This document shows, piece after piece, positions 11,363 through 23,039 of a stretch of 64,000 nucleotides of DNA (within the stretch, counting starts at the first letter, position 1; every line of letters begins with the position of its first letter). The notes under the pieces are model-generated. The model was not told the DNA's origin. It made no database searches and was given only the letters and a program-made list of their open reading frames with translations. Source of the stretch: Orobanche coerulescens (taxonomy: Eukaryota; Streptophyta; Magnoliopsida; Lamiales; Orobanchaceae); the NCBI GenBank assembly GCA_033398695.1, contig CM065802.1:154428096-154492095 (forward strand). Reading direction: 5' to 3'. The translations under genes and the position numbers were made by a program.

Positions 11363-11944
11363 ATAAGTAGAACCACATTCTATTCTCTTATGGTAGTTTC
11401 GACCCGAACTTCAAACAGCCATAACTTTCGAACCGGGAGGAGCTACGGGACCCACCAGACATGCCGGCGAAGCTCTTCTCGCGCCCATCGTGTGACCCGA
11501 TGCTCAGAATTCCTATTATAATATATTTCCGGAAGCGGAACGGCGATTCGTGTCGAACTCATCGCGTCCGCCATGACATAATTGGTCCCGAGCCTAAATT
11601 CCCCCGTTTTCACGCACTTTCGGCCTTTATATCACTTTATTTATATAATATTTCGTTTTTCTTTTGATATCTTTTGTCATTTTCAATTTAGATGTGTTTC
11701 TTAGGCTTAAAAATACATTTTGTAATGTATTGAGAGGCGGAATTTTATAATTTCTAATTAGTAAAATCGCATTTCTTCCCCGTAAGACGAGCGTTTGTCA
11801 TTTACTTTATTACTCCCGTGACGGTATATCATTTTCAATCGGCTTCTTTATACCGTGGGTGGAAGGATCACCGTGGAGAATTCCTAAGAAAATGAAAAAT
11901 CGAGCGTAAAAGAAGAATCGAGCAGCGCTGGACGGCAAAAAAAT

Positions 11945-12063
11945 GGGGTGCAACACGAGGACCTCCCAGGGGGTCACCCATCCTAGTACTACTCTCGCCC
12001 AAGCACGCTTACCTTCGGAGTTCTGATGGGATCCGGTGAATTAGTGCTGGTATGATCGCATCC
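11945..12063 (-). rRNA. 5S rRNA gene copy 18 (inner type)
   Basis: 119 nt, GGACCTCCCAGG and GGTGAATTAG. Confidence 0.9.
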
Positions 12064-12400
12064 ATAAGTATAACCACATTCTATTATCTTATGGTAGATT
12101 CGGCCTGAACTTCAAACAGCCATAACTTTCGAACCGGGAGGAGCTACGGGACCCACCAGACATGCCGGCGAAGCTCTTCTCGCGCCCATCGTGTGACCCG
12201 ACGCTCAGAATTCCTATTATAATATATTTCCGGAAGCGGAACGGCAATTCGTGTCGAACTCATTGCGTTCCACTATGACATAATTGATCCCGAGCCTAAA
12301 TTCTGAGACCGTGGGTGGAAGGATCACCGTAGAGAATTCCTAAGAAAATGAAAAATCGAGCGTAAAAAAAGAATCGAGCAGTGCTGGACGGCAAAAAAAT

Positions 12401-12519
12401 GGGGTGCAACACGAGGACCTCCCAGGGGGTCACCCATCCTAGTACTACTCTCGCCCAAGCACGCTTACCTTCGGAGTTCTGATGGGATCCGGTGAATTAG
12501 TGCAGGTATGATCGCATCC
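12401..12519 (-). rRNA. 5S rRNA gene copy 19 (inner type, short unit)
   Basis: 119 nt, 456 bp from copy 18. The spacer jumps from CCTAAATTC straight to TGAGACCGTGG near 12,300 (about 245 bp lost). Has TGCAGGTATG instead of TGCTGGTATG. Confidence 0.88.
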
Positions 12520-13102
12520 ATAAGTAGAACCACATTCTATTCTCTTATGGTAGATTCGACCTGAACTTCAAACAGCCATAACTTTTGAACTGGTAGGAGC
12601 TACGGGACCCATCAGACATGCCGGCGAAGCTCTTCTCGTGCCCATCGTGTGACCCGACGCACAGAATTCCTGTTATAATATGTTTCCGGAAGCAGAACAG
12701 CGATTCGTGTCGAACTCATCTCGTTCCGCCATGACATAACTGGTCCCGAGCCAAAATTCCCCCGTTTTCACGCACTTTCGGCCTTTATATCACTTTATTT
12801 ATATAATATTTCGTTTTTCTTTTGATATCTTTTGTCATTTTCAATTTAGATGTGTTTCTTAGGCTTAAAAATACATTCTGTAATGTATTGAGAGGCGGAA
12901 TTTTATAATTTCTAATTAGTAAAATCGCATTTCTTCCCCGTACGACGAGCGTTTGTCATTTACTTTATTACTCCCGTGACGGTATATCATTTTCAATCAG
13001 CTTCTTTAGACCGTGGGTGGAAGGATCACCGTGGAGAATTCCTAAGCAAATGAAAAATCGAGCATAAAAAAAGAATCGAGCAGCGCTGGACGGCAAAAAA
13101 AT

Positions 13103-13221
13103 GGGGTGCAACACGAGGACTTCCCAGGGGGTCACCCATCCTAGTACTATTGTCGCCCAAGCACGCTTACCTTCGGAGTTCTGATGGGATCCGGTGCATT
13201 AGTGCTGGTATGATCGCATCC
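13103..13221 (-). rRNA. 5S rRNA gene copy 20 (inner type)
   Basis: 119 nt. TACTATTGTCG is shared with copy 16, which suggests the two come from one parent unit. Confidence 0.9.
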
Positions 13222-13815
13222 ATAAGTAGAACCACATTCTATTCTCTTATGGTAGATTCGACCCGAACTTCAAACAGCCATAACTTTCGAACCGGGAGGA
13301 GCTACGGGACCCACCAGACATGCCGACGAAGCTCTTCTCGTGCCCATCGTGTGACCCGACGCTCAGAATTCCTATTATAATATGTTTCCGGAAGCAGAAC
13401 GGCGATTCGTGTCGAACTCATAGCGTTCCGCCATGACATAACTGGTCCCGAGCCTAAATTCCCCCGTTTTCACGCACTTTCGACCTTTATATCACTTCAT
13501 TTATATAATATTTCATTTTTCTTTTGATATCTTGTGTCATTTTCGATTTAGATGTGTTTATTAGGCTTAAAAATACATTCTCCAATGTATTGAGATGCGG
13601 AATTTGATAATTTCTAATTAGTAAAATCACATTTCTTCCCCGTACGGCGAGTGTTTGTCATTTACTTTATTACTCCCGTGACGGTATATCATTTTCAATA
13701 AGCTTTATATCCAAGGCTTCTTTAGACCGTATGTGGAAGGATCACCGTGGAGAATCCTAAGAAAACGAAAAATCGAGCGTAAAAAAAGAATCGAGCAATA
13801 CTGACGGCAAAGAAT

Positions 13816-13934
13816 GGGGTGCAACACGAGGACTTCCGAGGGGGTCACCCATCCTAGTACTACTCTCGCCCAAGCACGCTTACCTTCGGAGTTCTGATGG
13901 GATCCGGTGCATTAGTGCTGGTATGATCGCATCC
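13816..13934 (-). rRNA. 5S rRNA gene copy 21 (inner type)
   Basis: 119 nt. The terminator is damaged: the plus strand reads AAAGAATGGGG, so the T-run is broken by a C. CTTCCGAGG form. Confidence 0.88.
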
Positions 13935-14530
13935 ATAAGTAGAACCACATTCTATTCTCTTATGGTAGTTTCGACCCGAACTTCAAGCAGCCATAACTTT
14001 CGAACTGGGAGGAGCTACGGGACCCACCTGACATGCCGGCGAAGCTCTTCTCGCGCCCATCGTGTGACCCGACACTCAGAATTCCTATTATAATATGTTT
14101 CCGGAAGCGGAACGGCGATTCGTGTCGAACTCATTGCGTCCGCCATGACATAATTGGTCCCGAGCCTAAATTCCCCCGTTTTCACGCACTTTCGGCCTTT
14201 ATATCACTTTATTTATATAATATTTCGTTTTTCTTTTGATATATTTTGTCATTTTCAATTTAGATGTGTTTCTTAGGCTTAAAAATACATTCTGTAATGT
14301 ATTGAGAGGCGGAATTTTATAATTTCTAATTAGTAAAAGCACATTTCTTCCCCGTACGACGAGCGTTTGTCATTTACTTTATTACTCCCGTGACGGTATA
14401 TCATTTTCAATAAGCTTTATATCCAAGGCTTCTTTAGACCGTAGGTGTAAGGATCACCATGGAGAATTCCTAAGAAAACGAAAAATCGAGCGTAAAAAAA
14501 GAATCGAGCAGCGTTGGACGGCAAAAAAAT

Positions 14531-14649
14531 GGGGTGCAACACGAGGACTTCTAAGGGGGTCACCCATCCTAGTACTACTCTCGCCCAAGCACGCTTACCT
14601 TCGGAGTTCTGATGGGATCCGGTGCATTAGTGCTGGTATGATCGCATCC
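14531..14649 (-). rRNA. 5S rRNA gene copy 22 (inner type)
   Basis: 119 nt, CTTCTAAGG in place of CTTCCCAGG. Intact T-run terminator. Confidence 0.9.
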
Positions 14650-15245
14650 ATAAGTAGAATCACATTCTATTCTCTTATGGTAGATTCGACCCGAACTTCA
14701 AACAGCCATAACTTTCGAACCGGGAGGAGCTACGGGACCCACCAGACATGCCGGCGAAGCTCTTCTCACGCCCATCGTGTGACCCGACGCTCAGAATTCC
14801 TATTATAATATGTTTCCGGAAGCGGAACGGCGATTCGTGTCGAACTCATAGCGTTCCGCCATGACATACTGGTCCCGAGCCTACATTCCCCTGTTTTCAC
14901 CCACTTTCGGCCTTTATATCACTTCATTTATATAATATTTCATTTTTCTTTTGATATCTTGTGTCATTTTCGATTTAGATGTGTTTCTTAGGCTTAAAAA
15001 TACATTCTCCAATGTATTGAGATACGGAATTTGATAATTTCTAATTAGTAAAATCACATTTCTTCCCCGTACGACGAGTGTTTGTCATTTACTTTATTAC
15101 TCCCGTGACGGTATATCATTTTCAATAAGCTTTATATCCAAGGCTTCTTTAGACCGTAGGTGGAAGGATCACCATGGAGAATTCCTAAGAAAACGAAAAA
15201 TCGAGCGTAAAAAAAGAATCGAGCAGCGCTGGACGGCAAAAAAAT

Positions 15246-15364
15246 GGGGTGCAACACGAGGACTTGCCAGGGGGTGACCCATCCTAGTACTACTCTTGCC
15301 CAAGCACGCTTACCTTCAGAGTTCTGATGGGATCCGGTGAATTAGTGCTGGTGTGATCGCATCC
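15246..15364 (-). rRNA. 5S rRNA gene copy 23 (inner type)
   Basis: 119 nt. CTTGCCAGGGGGTGACCC, CTCTTGCCC, TTCAGAG and GTGTGATCGC are shared with copy 26 at 17291, so these are paralogues. The GTCACCC to GTGACCC change falls in the C box. Confidence 0.88.
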
Positions 15365-15887
15365 ATAAGTAGAACCACATTCTATTCTCTTATGGTTGAT
15401 TCGACCCGAACTTCAAACAGCCATAACTTTCAAACCGGGAGGATCTACGAGTCCCATCAGACATGCCGGCGAAGCTCTTCTCGTGCCCATCGTGTGACCC
15501 GACGCACAGAATTCCTATTATAATATGTTGCCAGAAGCAGAATGGTGATTCGTGTCGAACTCATTGCGTTCCGCCATGACATAACTGGTCCCGAGCCTAA
15601 ATTCCCCCGTTTTCATGCACTTTCGGCCTTTATATCACTTCCTTTATATAATATTTCATTTTTCTTTTGATATCTTGTGTCATTTTCGATTTAGATGTGT
15701 TTCTTAGGCTTAAAAATACATTCTCCAATGTATTGAGATGCGGAATTTGATAATTTCTAATTAGTAAAATCACATTTCTTAGGCTTAAAAATACATTCTC
15801 CCTGTAAGGATCACCATGGAGAATTCCTAAGAAAACGAAAAATCGAGCGTAAAAAAAGAATCGAGCAGCGCTGGACGGCAAAAAAAT

Positions 15888-16006
15888 GGGGTGCAACACG
15901 AGGACTTCTAAGGGGGTCACCCATCCTAGTACTACTCTCGCCCAAGCACGCTTACCTTCGGAGTTCTGATGGGATCTGGTGCATTAGTGCTGGTATGATC
16001 GCATCC
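15888..16006 (-). rRNA. 5S rRNA gene copy 24 (inner type, short unit)
   Basis: 119 nt, CTTCTAAGG like copy 22. Its spacer is shortened: near 15,780-15,805 TTAGGCTTAAAAATACATTC is repeated and then joins TGTAAGGATCACC. Confidence 0.88.
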
Positions 16007-16588
16007 ATAAGTAGAACCACATTCTATTCTCTTATGGTAGATTCTATCCGAACTTCAAACAGCCATAACTTTCGAACCGGGAGGAGCTACGGGACCCACC
16101 AGACATGCCGGCGAAGCTCTTCTCGCGCCCATCGTGTGACCCGACGCTCAGAATTCCTATTATAATATGTTTCCGGAAGCGGAACGGCGATTCGTGTCGA
16201 ACTCATTGCGTCCGCCATGACATAATTGGTCCCGAGCCAAAATTCCCCCGTTTTCACGCACTTTCGGCCTTTATATCACTTTATTTATATAATATTTCGT
16301 TTTTCTTTTGATATCTTTTGTCATTTTCAATTTAGATGTGTTTCTTAGGCTTAAAAATACATTCTGTAATGTATTGAGAGGCGGAATTTTATAATTTCTA
16401 ATTAGTAAAATCGCATTTCTTCCCCATACGACGAGCGTTTGTCATTTACTTTATTACTCCCGTGACGGTATATCATTTTCAATCAGCTTCTTTAGACCGT
16501 GGGTGGAAGGATCACCGTAGAGAATTCCTAAGAAAATGAAAAATCGAGCGTAAAAAAAGAATCGAGCAGCGCTGGACGGCAAAAAAAT

Positions 16589-16707
16589 GGGGTGCAACAC
16601 GAGGACTTCCCAGGGGGTCACCCATCCTAGTACTACTCTCGCCCAAGCACGCTTACCTTCGGAGTTCTGATGGGATCCGGTGAATTAGTGCTGGTATGAT
16701 CGCATCC
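16589..16707 (-). rRNA. 5S rRNA gene copy 25 (inner type)
   Basis: 119 nt with CTTCCCAGG and the usual C box. The subfamily changes CGCTTACC and GCATCC remain, plus GGTGAATTAG. Confidence 0.9.
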
Positions 16708-17290
16708 ATAAGTAGAACCACATTCTATTCTCTTATGGTAGATTCGACCCGAACTTCAAACAGCCATAACTTTCGAACCGGGAGGAGCTACGGGACCCAC
16801 CAGACATGCCGGCGAAGCTCTTCTCGTGCCCATCGTGTGACCCGACGCACAGAATTCCTATTATAATATGTTTCCGGAAGCAGAACGGCGATTCGTGTCG
16901 AACTCATTGCGTTCCGCCATGACATAACTGGTCCCGAGCCTAAATTCCCCCGTTTTCACGCACTTTCGGCCTTTATATCACTTCATTTATATAATATTTC
17001 ATTTTTCTTTTGATATCTTGTGTCATTTTCGATTTAGATGTGTTTCTTAGGCTTAAAAATACATTCTGTAATGTATTGAGAGGCCGAATTTTATAATTTC
17101 TAATTAGTACAATCGCATTTCTTCCCCGTACGACGAGCATTTGTCATTTACTTTATTACTCCCGTGACGGTATATCATTTTCAATCAGCTTCTTTATACC
17201 GTGGGTGGAAGGATCACCGTGGAGAATTCCTAAGAAAACGAAAAATAGAGCGTAAAAAAAGAATCGAGCAGCGCTGGACAGCAAAAAACT

Positions 17291-17409
17291 GGGGTGCAAC
17301 ACGAGGACTTGCCAGGGGGTGACCCATCCTAGTACTACTCTTGCCCAAGCACGCTTACCTTCAGAGTTCTGATGGGATCCGGTGAATTAGTGCTGGTGTG
17401 ATCGCATCC
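17291..17409 (-). rRNA. 5S rRNA gene copy 26 (inner type)
   Basis: 119 nt, near twin of copy 23 with the C-box change GTGACCC. Confidence 0.88.
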
Positions 17410-18004
17410 ATAAGTAGAACCACATTCTATTCTCTTATGGTTGATTCGACCCGAACTTCAAACAGCCATAACTTTCAAACCGGGAGGATCTACGAGTCCC
17501 ATCAGACATGCCGGCGAAGCTCTTCTCGTGCCCATCGTGTGACCCGACGCACAGAATTCCTATTATAATATGTTGCCGTAAGGAATGGTGATTCGTGTCG
17601 AACTCATAGCGTTCCGCCATGACATAACTGGTCCCGAGCCTAAATTCCCCCGTTTTCATGCACTTTCGGCCTTTATATCACTTCATTTATATAATATTTC
17701 ATTTTTCTTTTGATATCTTGTGTCATTTTCGATTTAGATGTGTTTCTTAGGCTTAAAAATACATTCTCCAATGTATTGAGATGCGGAATTTGATAATTTC
17801 TAATTAGTAAAATCACATTTCTTCCCCGTACGACGAGTGTTTGTCATTTACTTTATTACTCCCGTGACGGTATATCATTTTCAATAAGCTTTATATCCAA
17901 GGCTTCTTTAGACCGTAGGTGGAAGGATCACCGTGGAGAATTCCTAAGAAAACGAAAAATCGAGTGTAAAAAAAGAATCGAGCAGCGCTGGACGGCAAAA
18001 AAAT

Positions 18005-18123
18005 GGGGTGCAACACGAGGACTTCCGAGGGGGTCACCCATCCTAGTACTACTCTCGCCCAAGCACGCTTACCTTCGGAGTTCTGATGGGATCTGGTGCA
18101 TTAGTGCTGGTATGATCGCATCC
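18005..18123 (-). rRNA. 5S rRNA gene copy 27 (inner type)
   Basis: 119 nt, CTTCCGAGG and GATCTGGTGC; long-spacer unit. Confidence 0.9.
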
Positions 18124-18706
18124 ATAAGTAGAACCACATTCTATTCTCTTATGGTAGATTCGACCCGAACTTCAAACAGCCATAACTTTCGAATCGGGAG
18201 GAGCTACGGGACCCACCACACATGCGGACGAAGCTCTTCTCGCGCCCATCGTGTGACCCGACGCTCAGAATTCCTATTATAATATATTTCCGGAAGCGGA
18301 ATGGCGATTCGTGTCGAACTCATTGCGTTCCACTATGATATAATTGATCCCGAGCCTAAATTCCCCCGTTTTCACGCACTTTCGGCCTTTATATCACTTT
18401 ATTTATATAATATTTCGTTTTTCTTTTGATATCTTTTGTCATTTTCAATTTAGATGTGTTTCTTAGGCTTAAAAATACATTCTGTAATGTATTGAGAGGT
18501 GGAATTTTATAATTTAAAATTAGTAAAATCGCATTTCTTCCCCGTACGACGAGCGTTTGTCATTTACTTTATTACTCCCGTGATGGTATATCATTTTCAA
18601 TCAGCTTCTTTAGACCGTGGGTGGAAGGATCACCGTGGAGAATTCCTAAGAAAACGAAAAATAGAGCGTAAAAAAAGAATCGAGCAGCGCTGGACGGCAA
18701 AAAACT

Positions 18707-18825
18707 GGGGTGCAACACGAGGACTTCCCAGGGGGTGACCCATCCTAGTACTACTCTCGCCCAAGCACGCTTACCTTCAGAGTTCTGATGGGATCCGGTG
18801 CATTAGTGCTGGTGTGATCGCATCG
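18707..18825 (-). rRNA. 5S rRNA gene copy 28 (inner type)
   Basis: 119 nt, GTGACCC C-box change, TTCAGAG, GTGTGATCGC and a 5' end altered to CGATGCG. Confidence 0.88.
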
Positions 18826-19422
18826 ATAAGTAGAACCACATTCTATTCTCTTATGGTAGATTCGACCCGAACTTCAAACAGCCATAACTTTCGAACCGGG
18901 AGGATCTACGGGACCCATCAGACATGCCGGCGAAGCTCTTCTCGTGCCCATCGTGTGACCCGACGCACAGAATTCCTATTATAATATGTTTCCAGAAGCA
19001 GAATGGTGATTCTTGTCGAACTCATTGCGTTCCGCCATGACATAACTAGTCCCGAGCCTAAATTCCCCCGTTTTCATGCACTTTCGGCCTTTATATCACT
19101 TCATTTATATAATATTTCATTTTTCTTTTGATATCTTGTGTCATTTTCGATTTAGATGTGTTTCTTAGGCTTAAAAATACATTCTCCAATGTATTGAGAT
19201 GCGGAATTTGATAATTTCTAATTAGTAAAATCACATTTCTTCCCCGTACGATGAGTGTTTGTCATTTACTTTATTACTCCCGTGACGGTATATCATTTTC
19301 AGTAAGCTTTACATCCAAGGCTTCTTTAGACCGTAGTTGGAAGGGTCACCGTTGAGAATTCCTAAGAAAACGAAAAATCGAGTGTAAAGAAAGAATCGAG
19401 CAGCGCTGGACGGCAAAAAAAT

Positions 19423-19541
19423 AGGGTGCAACACGAGGACTTCCGAGGGGGTCACCCATCCTAGTACTACTCTCGCCCAAGCACGCTTACCTTCGGAGTT
19501 CTGATGGGATCTGGTGCATTAGTGCTGGTATGATCGCATCC
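19423..19541 (-). rRNA. 5S rRNA gene copy 29 (inner type)
   Basis: 119 nt. The 3' end reads GCACCCT; otherwise like copy 27, the equivalent member of the preceding dimer. Confidence 0.9.
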
Positions 19542-20125
19542 ATAAGTAGAACCACATTCTATTCTCTTATGGTAGATTTGACCCGAACTTCAAACAGCCA
19601 TAACTTTCGAATCGGGAGGAGCTACGGGACCCACCACACATGCCGACGAAGCTCTTCTCGCGCCCATCGTGTGACCCGACGCTCAGAATTCCTATTATAA
19701 TATATTTCCGGAAGCGGAACGGCAATTCGTGTCGAACTCATTGCGTTCCCCTATGACATAATTGATCCCGAGCCTAAATTCCCCCGTTTTCACGCACTTT
19801 CGGCCTTTATATCACTTTATTTATATAATATTTCGTTTTTCTTTTGATATCTTTTGTCATTTTCAATTTAGATGTGTTTCTTAGGCTTAAAAATACATTC
19901 TGTAATGTATTGAGAGGTGGAATTTTATAATTTATAATTAGTAAAATCGCATTTCTTCCCCGTACGACGAGCGTTTATCATTTACTTTATTACTCCGGGT
20001 GTGGGTATATCATTTTCAATCAGCTTCTTTAGACCGTGGGTGGAAGGATCACCGTGGAGAATTCCTAAGAAAATAAAAAATCGAGCGTAAAAAAAGAATC
20101 GAGCAGCGCTGGACAGCAAAAAAAT

Positions 20126-20244
20126 GGGGTGCAACACGAGGACTTCCGAGGGGGTCACCCATCCTAGTACTACTCTCGCCCAAGCACGCTTACCTTCGGA
20201 GTTCTGATGGGATCCGGTGAATTAGTGCTGGTATGATCGCATCC
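20126..20244 (-). rRNA. 5S rRNA gene copy 30 (inner type)
   Basis: 119 nt, CTTCCGAGG and GGTGAATTAG; short-spacer member of the alternating pair. Confidence 0.9.
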
Positions 20245-20841
20245 ATAAGTAGAACCACATTCTATTCTCTTATGGTAGATTCGACCCGAACTTCAAACAG
20301 CCATAACTTTCGAATCGGGAGGAGCTACGGGACCCACCAGACATGCCGGTGAAGCTCTTCTCGTGCCCATCGTGTGACCCGACGCACAGAATTCCTATTA
20401 TAATATGTTTCCGGAAGCAGAACGGCGATTCGTGTCGAACTCATTGCGTTCCGCCATGACATAACTGGTCCCGAGCCTAAATTCCCCCGTTTTCATGCAC
20501 TTTCGGCCTTTATATCACTTCATTTATATAATATTTCATTTTTCTTTTGATATATTATGTCATTTTCGATTTAGATGTGTTTCTTAGGCTTAAAAATACA
20601 TTCTCCAATGTATTGAGATGCGGAATTTGATAATTTCTAATTAGTAAAATCACATTTCTTCCCCGTACGACGAGTGTTTGTCATTTACTTTATTACTCCC
20701 GTGACGGTATATCATTTTCAATAAGCTTTATATCCAAGGCTTCTTTAGACCATAGGTGGAAGGATCACCGTGGAGAATTCCTAAGAAAACGAAAAATCGA
20801 GCGTAAAAAAAGAATCGAGCAGCGCTGGACGGCAAAAAAAT

Positions 20842-20960
20842 AGGGTGCAACACGAGGACTTCCGAGGGGGTCACCCATCCTAGTACTACTCTCGCCCAAG
20901 CACGCTTACCTTCGGAGTTCTGATGGGATCCGGTGCATTAGTGCTGGTATGATCGCATCC
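20842..20960 (-). rRNA. 5S rRNA gene copy 31 (inner type)
   Basis: 119 nt, 3' end GCACCCT shared with copy 29; long-spacer member. Confidence 0.9.
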
Positions 20961-21543
20961 ATAAGTAGAACCACATTCTATTCTCTTATGGTAGATTCGA
21001 CCCGAACTTCAAATAGCCATAACTTTTGAACCGGGAGGAGCTACGGGACCCACCCGACATGCCGGCGAAGCTCTTCTCGCGCCCATCGTGTGACCCAACG
21101 CTCAGAATTCCTATTATAATATGTTTCCAGAAGCGTAATGGCGATTCGTGTCGAACTCATTGCGTTCCGCTAAGACATAATTGATCCCGAGCCTAAATTC
21201 CCCCGTTTTCACGCACTTTCGGCCTTTATATCACTTTATTTATATAATATTTCGTTTTTCTTTTGATATCTTTTGTCATTTTCAATTTAGATGTGTTTCT
21301 TAGGCTTAAAAATACATTCTGTAATGTATTGAGAGGTGGAATTTTATAATTTAAAATTAGTAAAATCGCATTTCTTCCCCGTACGACGAGCGTTTGTCAT
21401 TTACTTTATTACTCCCGTGATGGTATATCATTTTCAATCAGCTTCTTTAGACCGTGGGTGGAAGGATCACCGTGGACAATTCCTAAGAAAATGAAAAATC
21501 GAGCGTAAAAAAAGAATCGAGCAGTGCTGGACGGCAAAAAAAT

Positions 21544-21653
21544 GGGGTGCAACACGAGGACTTCCCAGGGGGTCACCCATCCTAGTACTACTCTCGCCCA
21601 AGCACGCTTACCTTCGGAGTTCTGATGGGATCCGGTAAATTAGTGCTGGTATG
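21544..21653 (-). pseudogene. 5'-truncated 5S gene copy 32
   Basis: A 14-bp deletion (GGTATG joined directly to TAGAACC) removes the transcription start and the first bases of the gene, with the bases just upstream. The internal promoter is still present, but helix I cannot form. Confidence 0.9.
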
Positions 21654-22231
21654 TAGAACCACATTCTATTCTCTTATGGTAGATTCGACCCGAACTTCAA
21701 ACAGCCATAACTTTCGAACCGGGAGGAGCTACGGGACCCACCAGACATGCTGGCGAAGCTCTTCTCGTGTCCATCGTGTGACCCGACACACAGAATTCCT
21801 ATTATAATATGTTTCCGGAAGCAGAACGGCGATTCGTGTCGAACTCATTGCGTTCCGCCATGACATAACTGATCCCGAGCATAAATTCCCCCGTTTTCAC
21901 GCATTTTCGGCCTTTATATCACTTCATTTATATAATATTTCATTTTTCTTTTGATATCTTGTATCATTTTCGATTTAGACGTGTTTCTTAGGCTTAAAAA
22001 TACATTCTGTAATGTATTGAGAGGTGGAATTTTATAATTTCTAATTAGTAAAATCGCATTTCTTCCCTGTACAACGAGCATTTGTCATTTACTTTATTAC
22101 TCCCATTACGGTATATCATTTTCAATCAGCTTCTTTATACCGTGGGTGGAACGATCACCGTGGAGAATTCCTAAGAAAATGAAAAATAGAGCGTAAAAAA
22201 ACAATCGAGCAGCGCTGGACGGCAAAAAAAT

Positions 22232-22350
22232 GGGGTGCAACACGAGGACTTCCGAGGGGGTCACCCATCCTAGTACTACTCTCGCCCAAGCACGCTTACC
22301 TTCGGAGTTCTGATGGGATCCGGTGCATTAGTGCTGGTGTGATCGCATCC
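22232..22350 (-). rRNA. 5S rRNA gene copy 33 (inner type)
   Basis: 119 nt, CTTCCGAGG and GTGTGATCGC. Last complete inner-type gene before the insertion nest. Confidence 0.9.
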
Positions 22351-22947
22351 ATAAGTAGAACCACATTCTATTCTCTTATGGTAGATTCGACCCGAACTTC
22401 AAACAGCCATAACTTTCGAACTGGGAGGAGCTACGTGACCCATCAGACATGCCGGCGAAGCTCTTCTCATGCCCATCGTGTGACCCGACGCACAGAATTC
22501 CCATTATAATATGTTTCCAGAAGCAGAACGGCGATTCGTGTCGAACTCATTGCGTTCCGCCATGACATAACTAGTCCCGAGCCTAAATTCCCCCGTTTTC
22601 ATGCACTTTCGGCCTTTATATCACTTCAGTTATATAATATTTCATTTTTCTTTTGATATCTTATGTCATTTTCGATTTAGATGTGTTTCTTAGGCTTAAA
22701 AATACATTCTCCAATGTATTGAGATGCGGAATTTGATAATTTCTAATTAGTAAAATCACATTTCTTCCCCGTACGATGAGTGTATGTCATTTACTTTATT
22801 ACTCCTGTGACGGTATATCATTTTCAGTAAGATTTATATCCAAGGCTTCTTTAGACCGTAGTTGGAAGGATCACCGTGGAGAATTCCTAAGAAAACGAAA
22901 AATCGAGCGTAAAAAAAGAATCGAGCAGCGCTGGACGGCAAAAAAAT

Positions 22948-23039
22948 GGGGTGCAACACGAGGACTTCCGAGGGGGTCACCCATCCTGGTACTACTCTCG
23001 CCTTAGCGCGCTTAACTTTAGAGTTCTGATGGGATCTGT
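22948..23039 (-). pseudogene. 5S gene copy 34, 3' part (split by retrotransposon)
   Basis: Holds the 3' 92 nt of a 5S gene, up to and including the target duplication TCTGT (23035-23039). The remaining 27 nt lie at 51462-51488, giving 119 nt in all. Its 3' portion looks inner-type (ATGGGGTGC, CTTCCGAGG). From CCTGGTACTAC on it looks like variant b' (CGCGCTTAAC, compare 62726), so the gene is a recombinant between subfamilies that was later interrupted. Confidence 0.92.

Larger units (their letters stand above)
10216..22947 (-). repeat. 5S rDNA tandem array, inner subfamily
   Basis: Units with genes ending GCATCC (RNA 5' end GGATGCG) and carrying CGCTTACC instead of CGCTTAAC. Spacers carry TTTTATAATTTC or GATGCGGAATTTG variants. 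Two spacer lengths occur: one with CAATCAGCTTC, giving 702 bp spacing, and one with about 14 extra bases (AGCTTTATATCCAAGGCTTC), giving 713-716 bp. Three units are shortened by spacer deletions: 10,216 to 10,528 (312 bp), 11,945 to 12,401 (456 bp) and 15,246 to 15,888 (642 bp). From 17,291 on the short and long units largely alternate. Confidence 0.93.
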
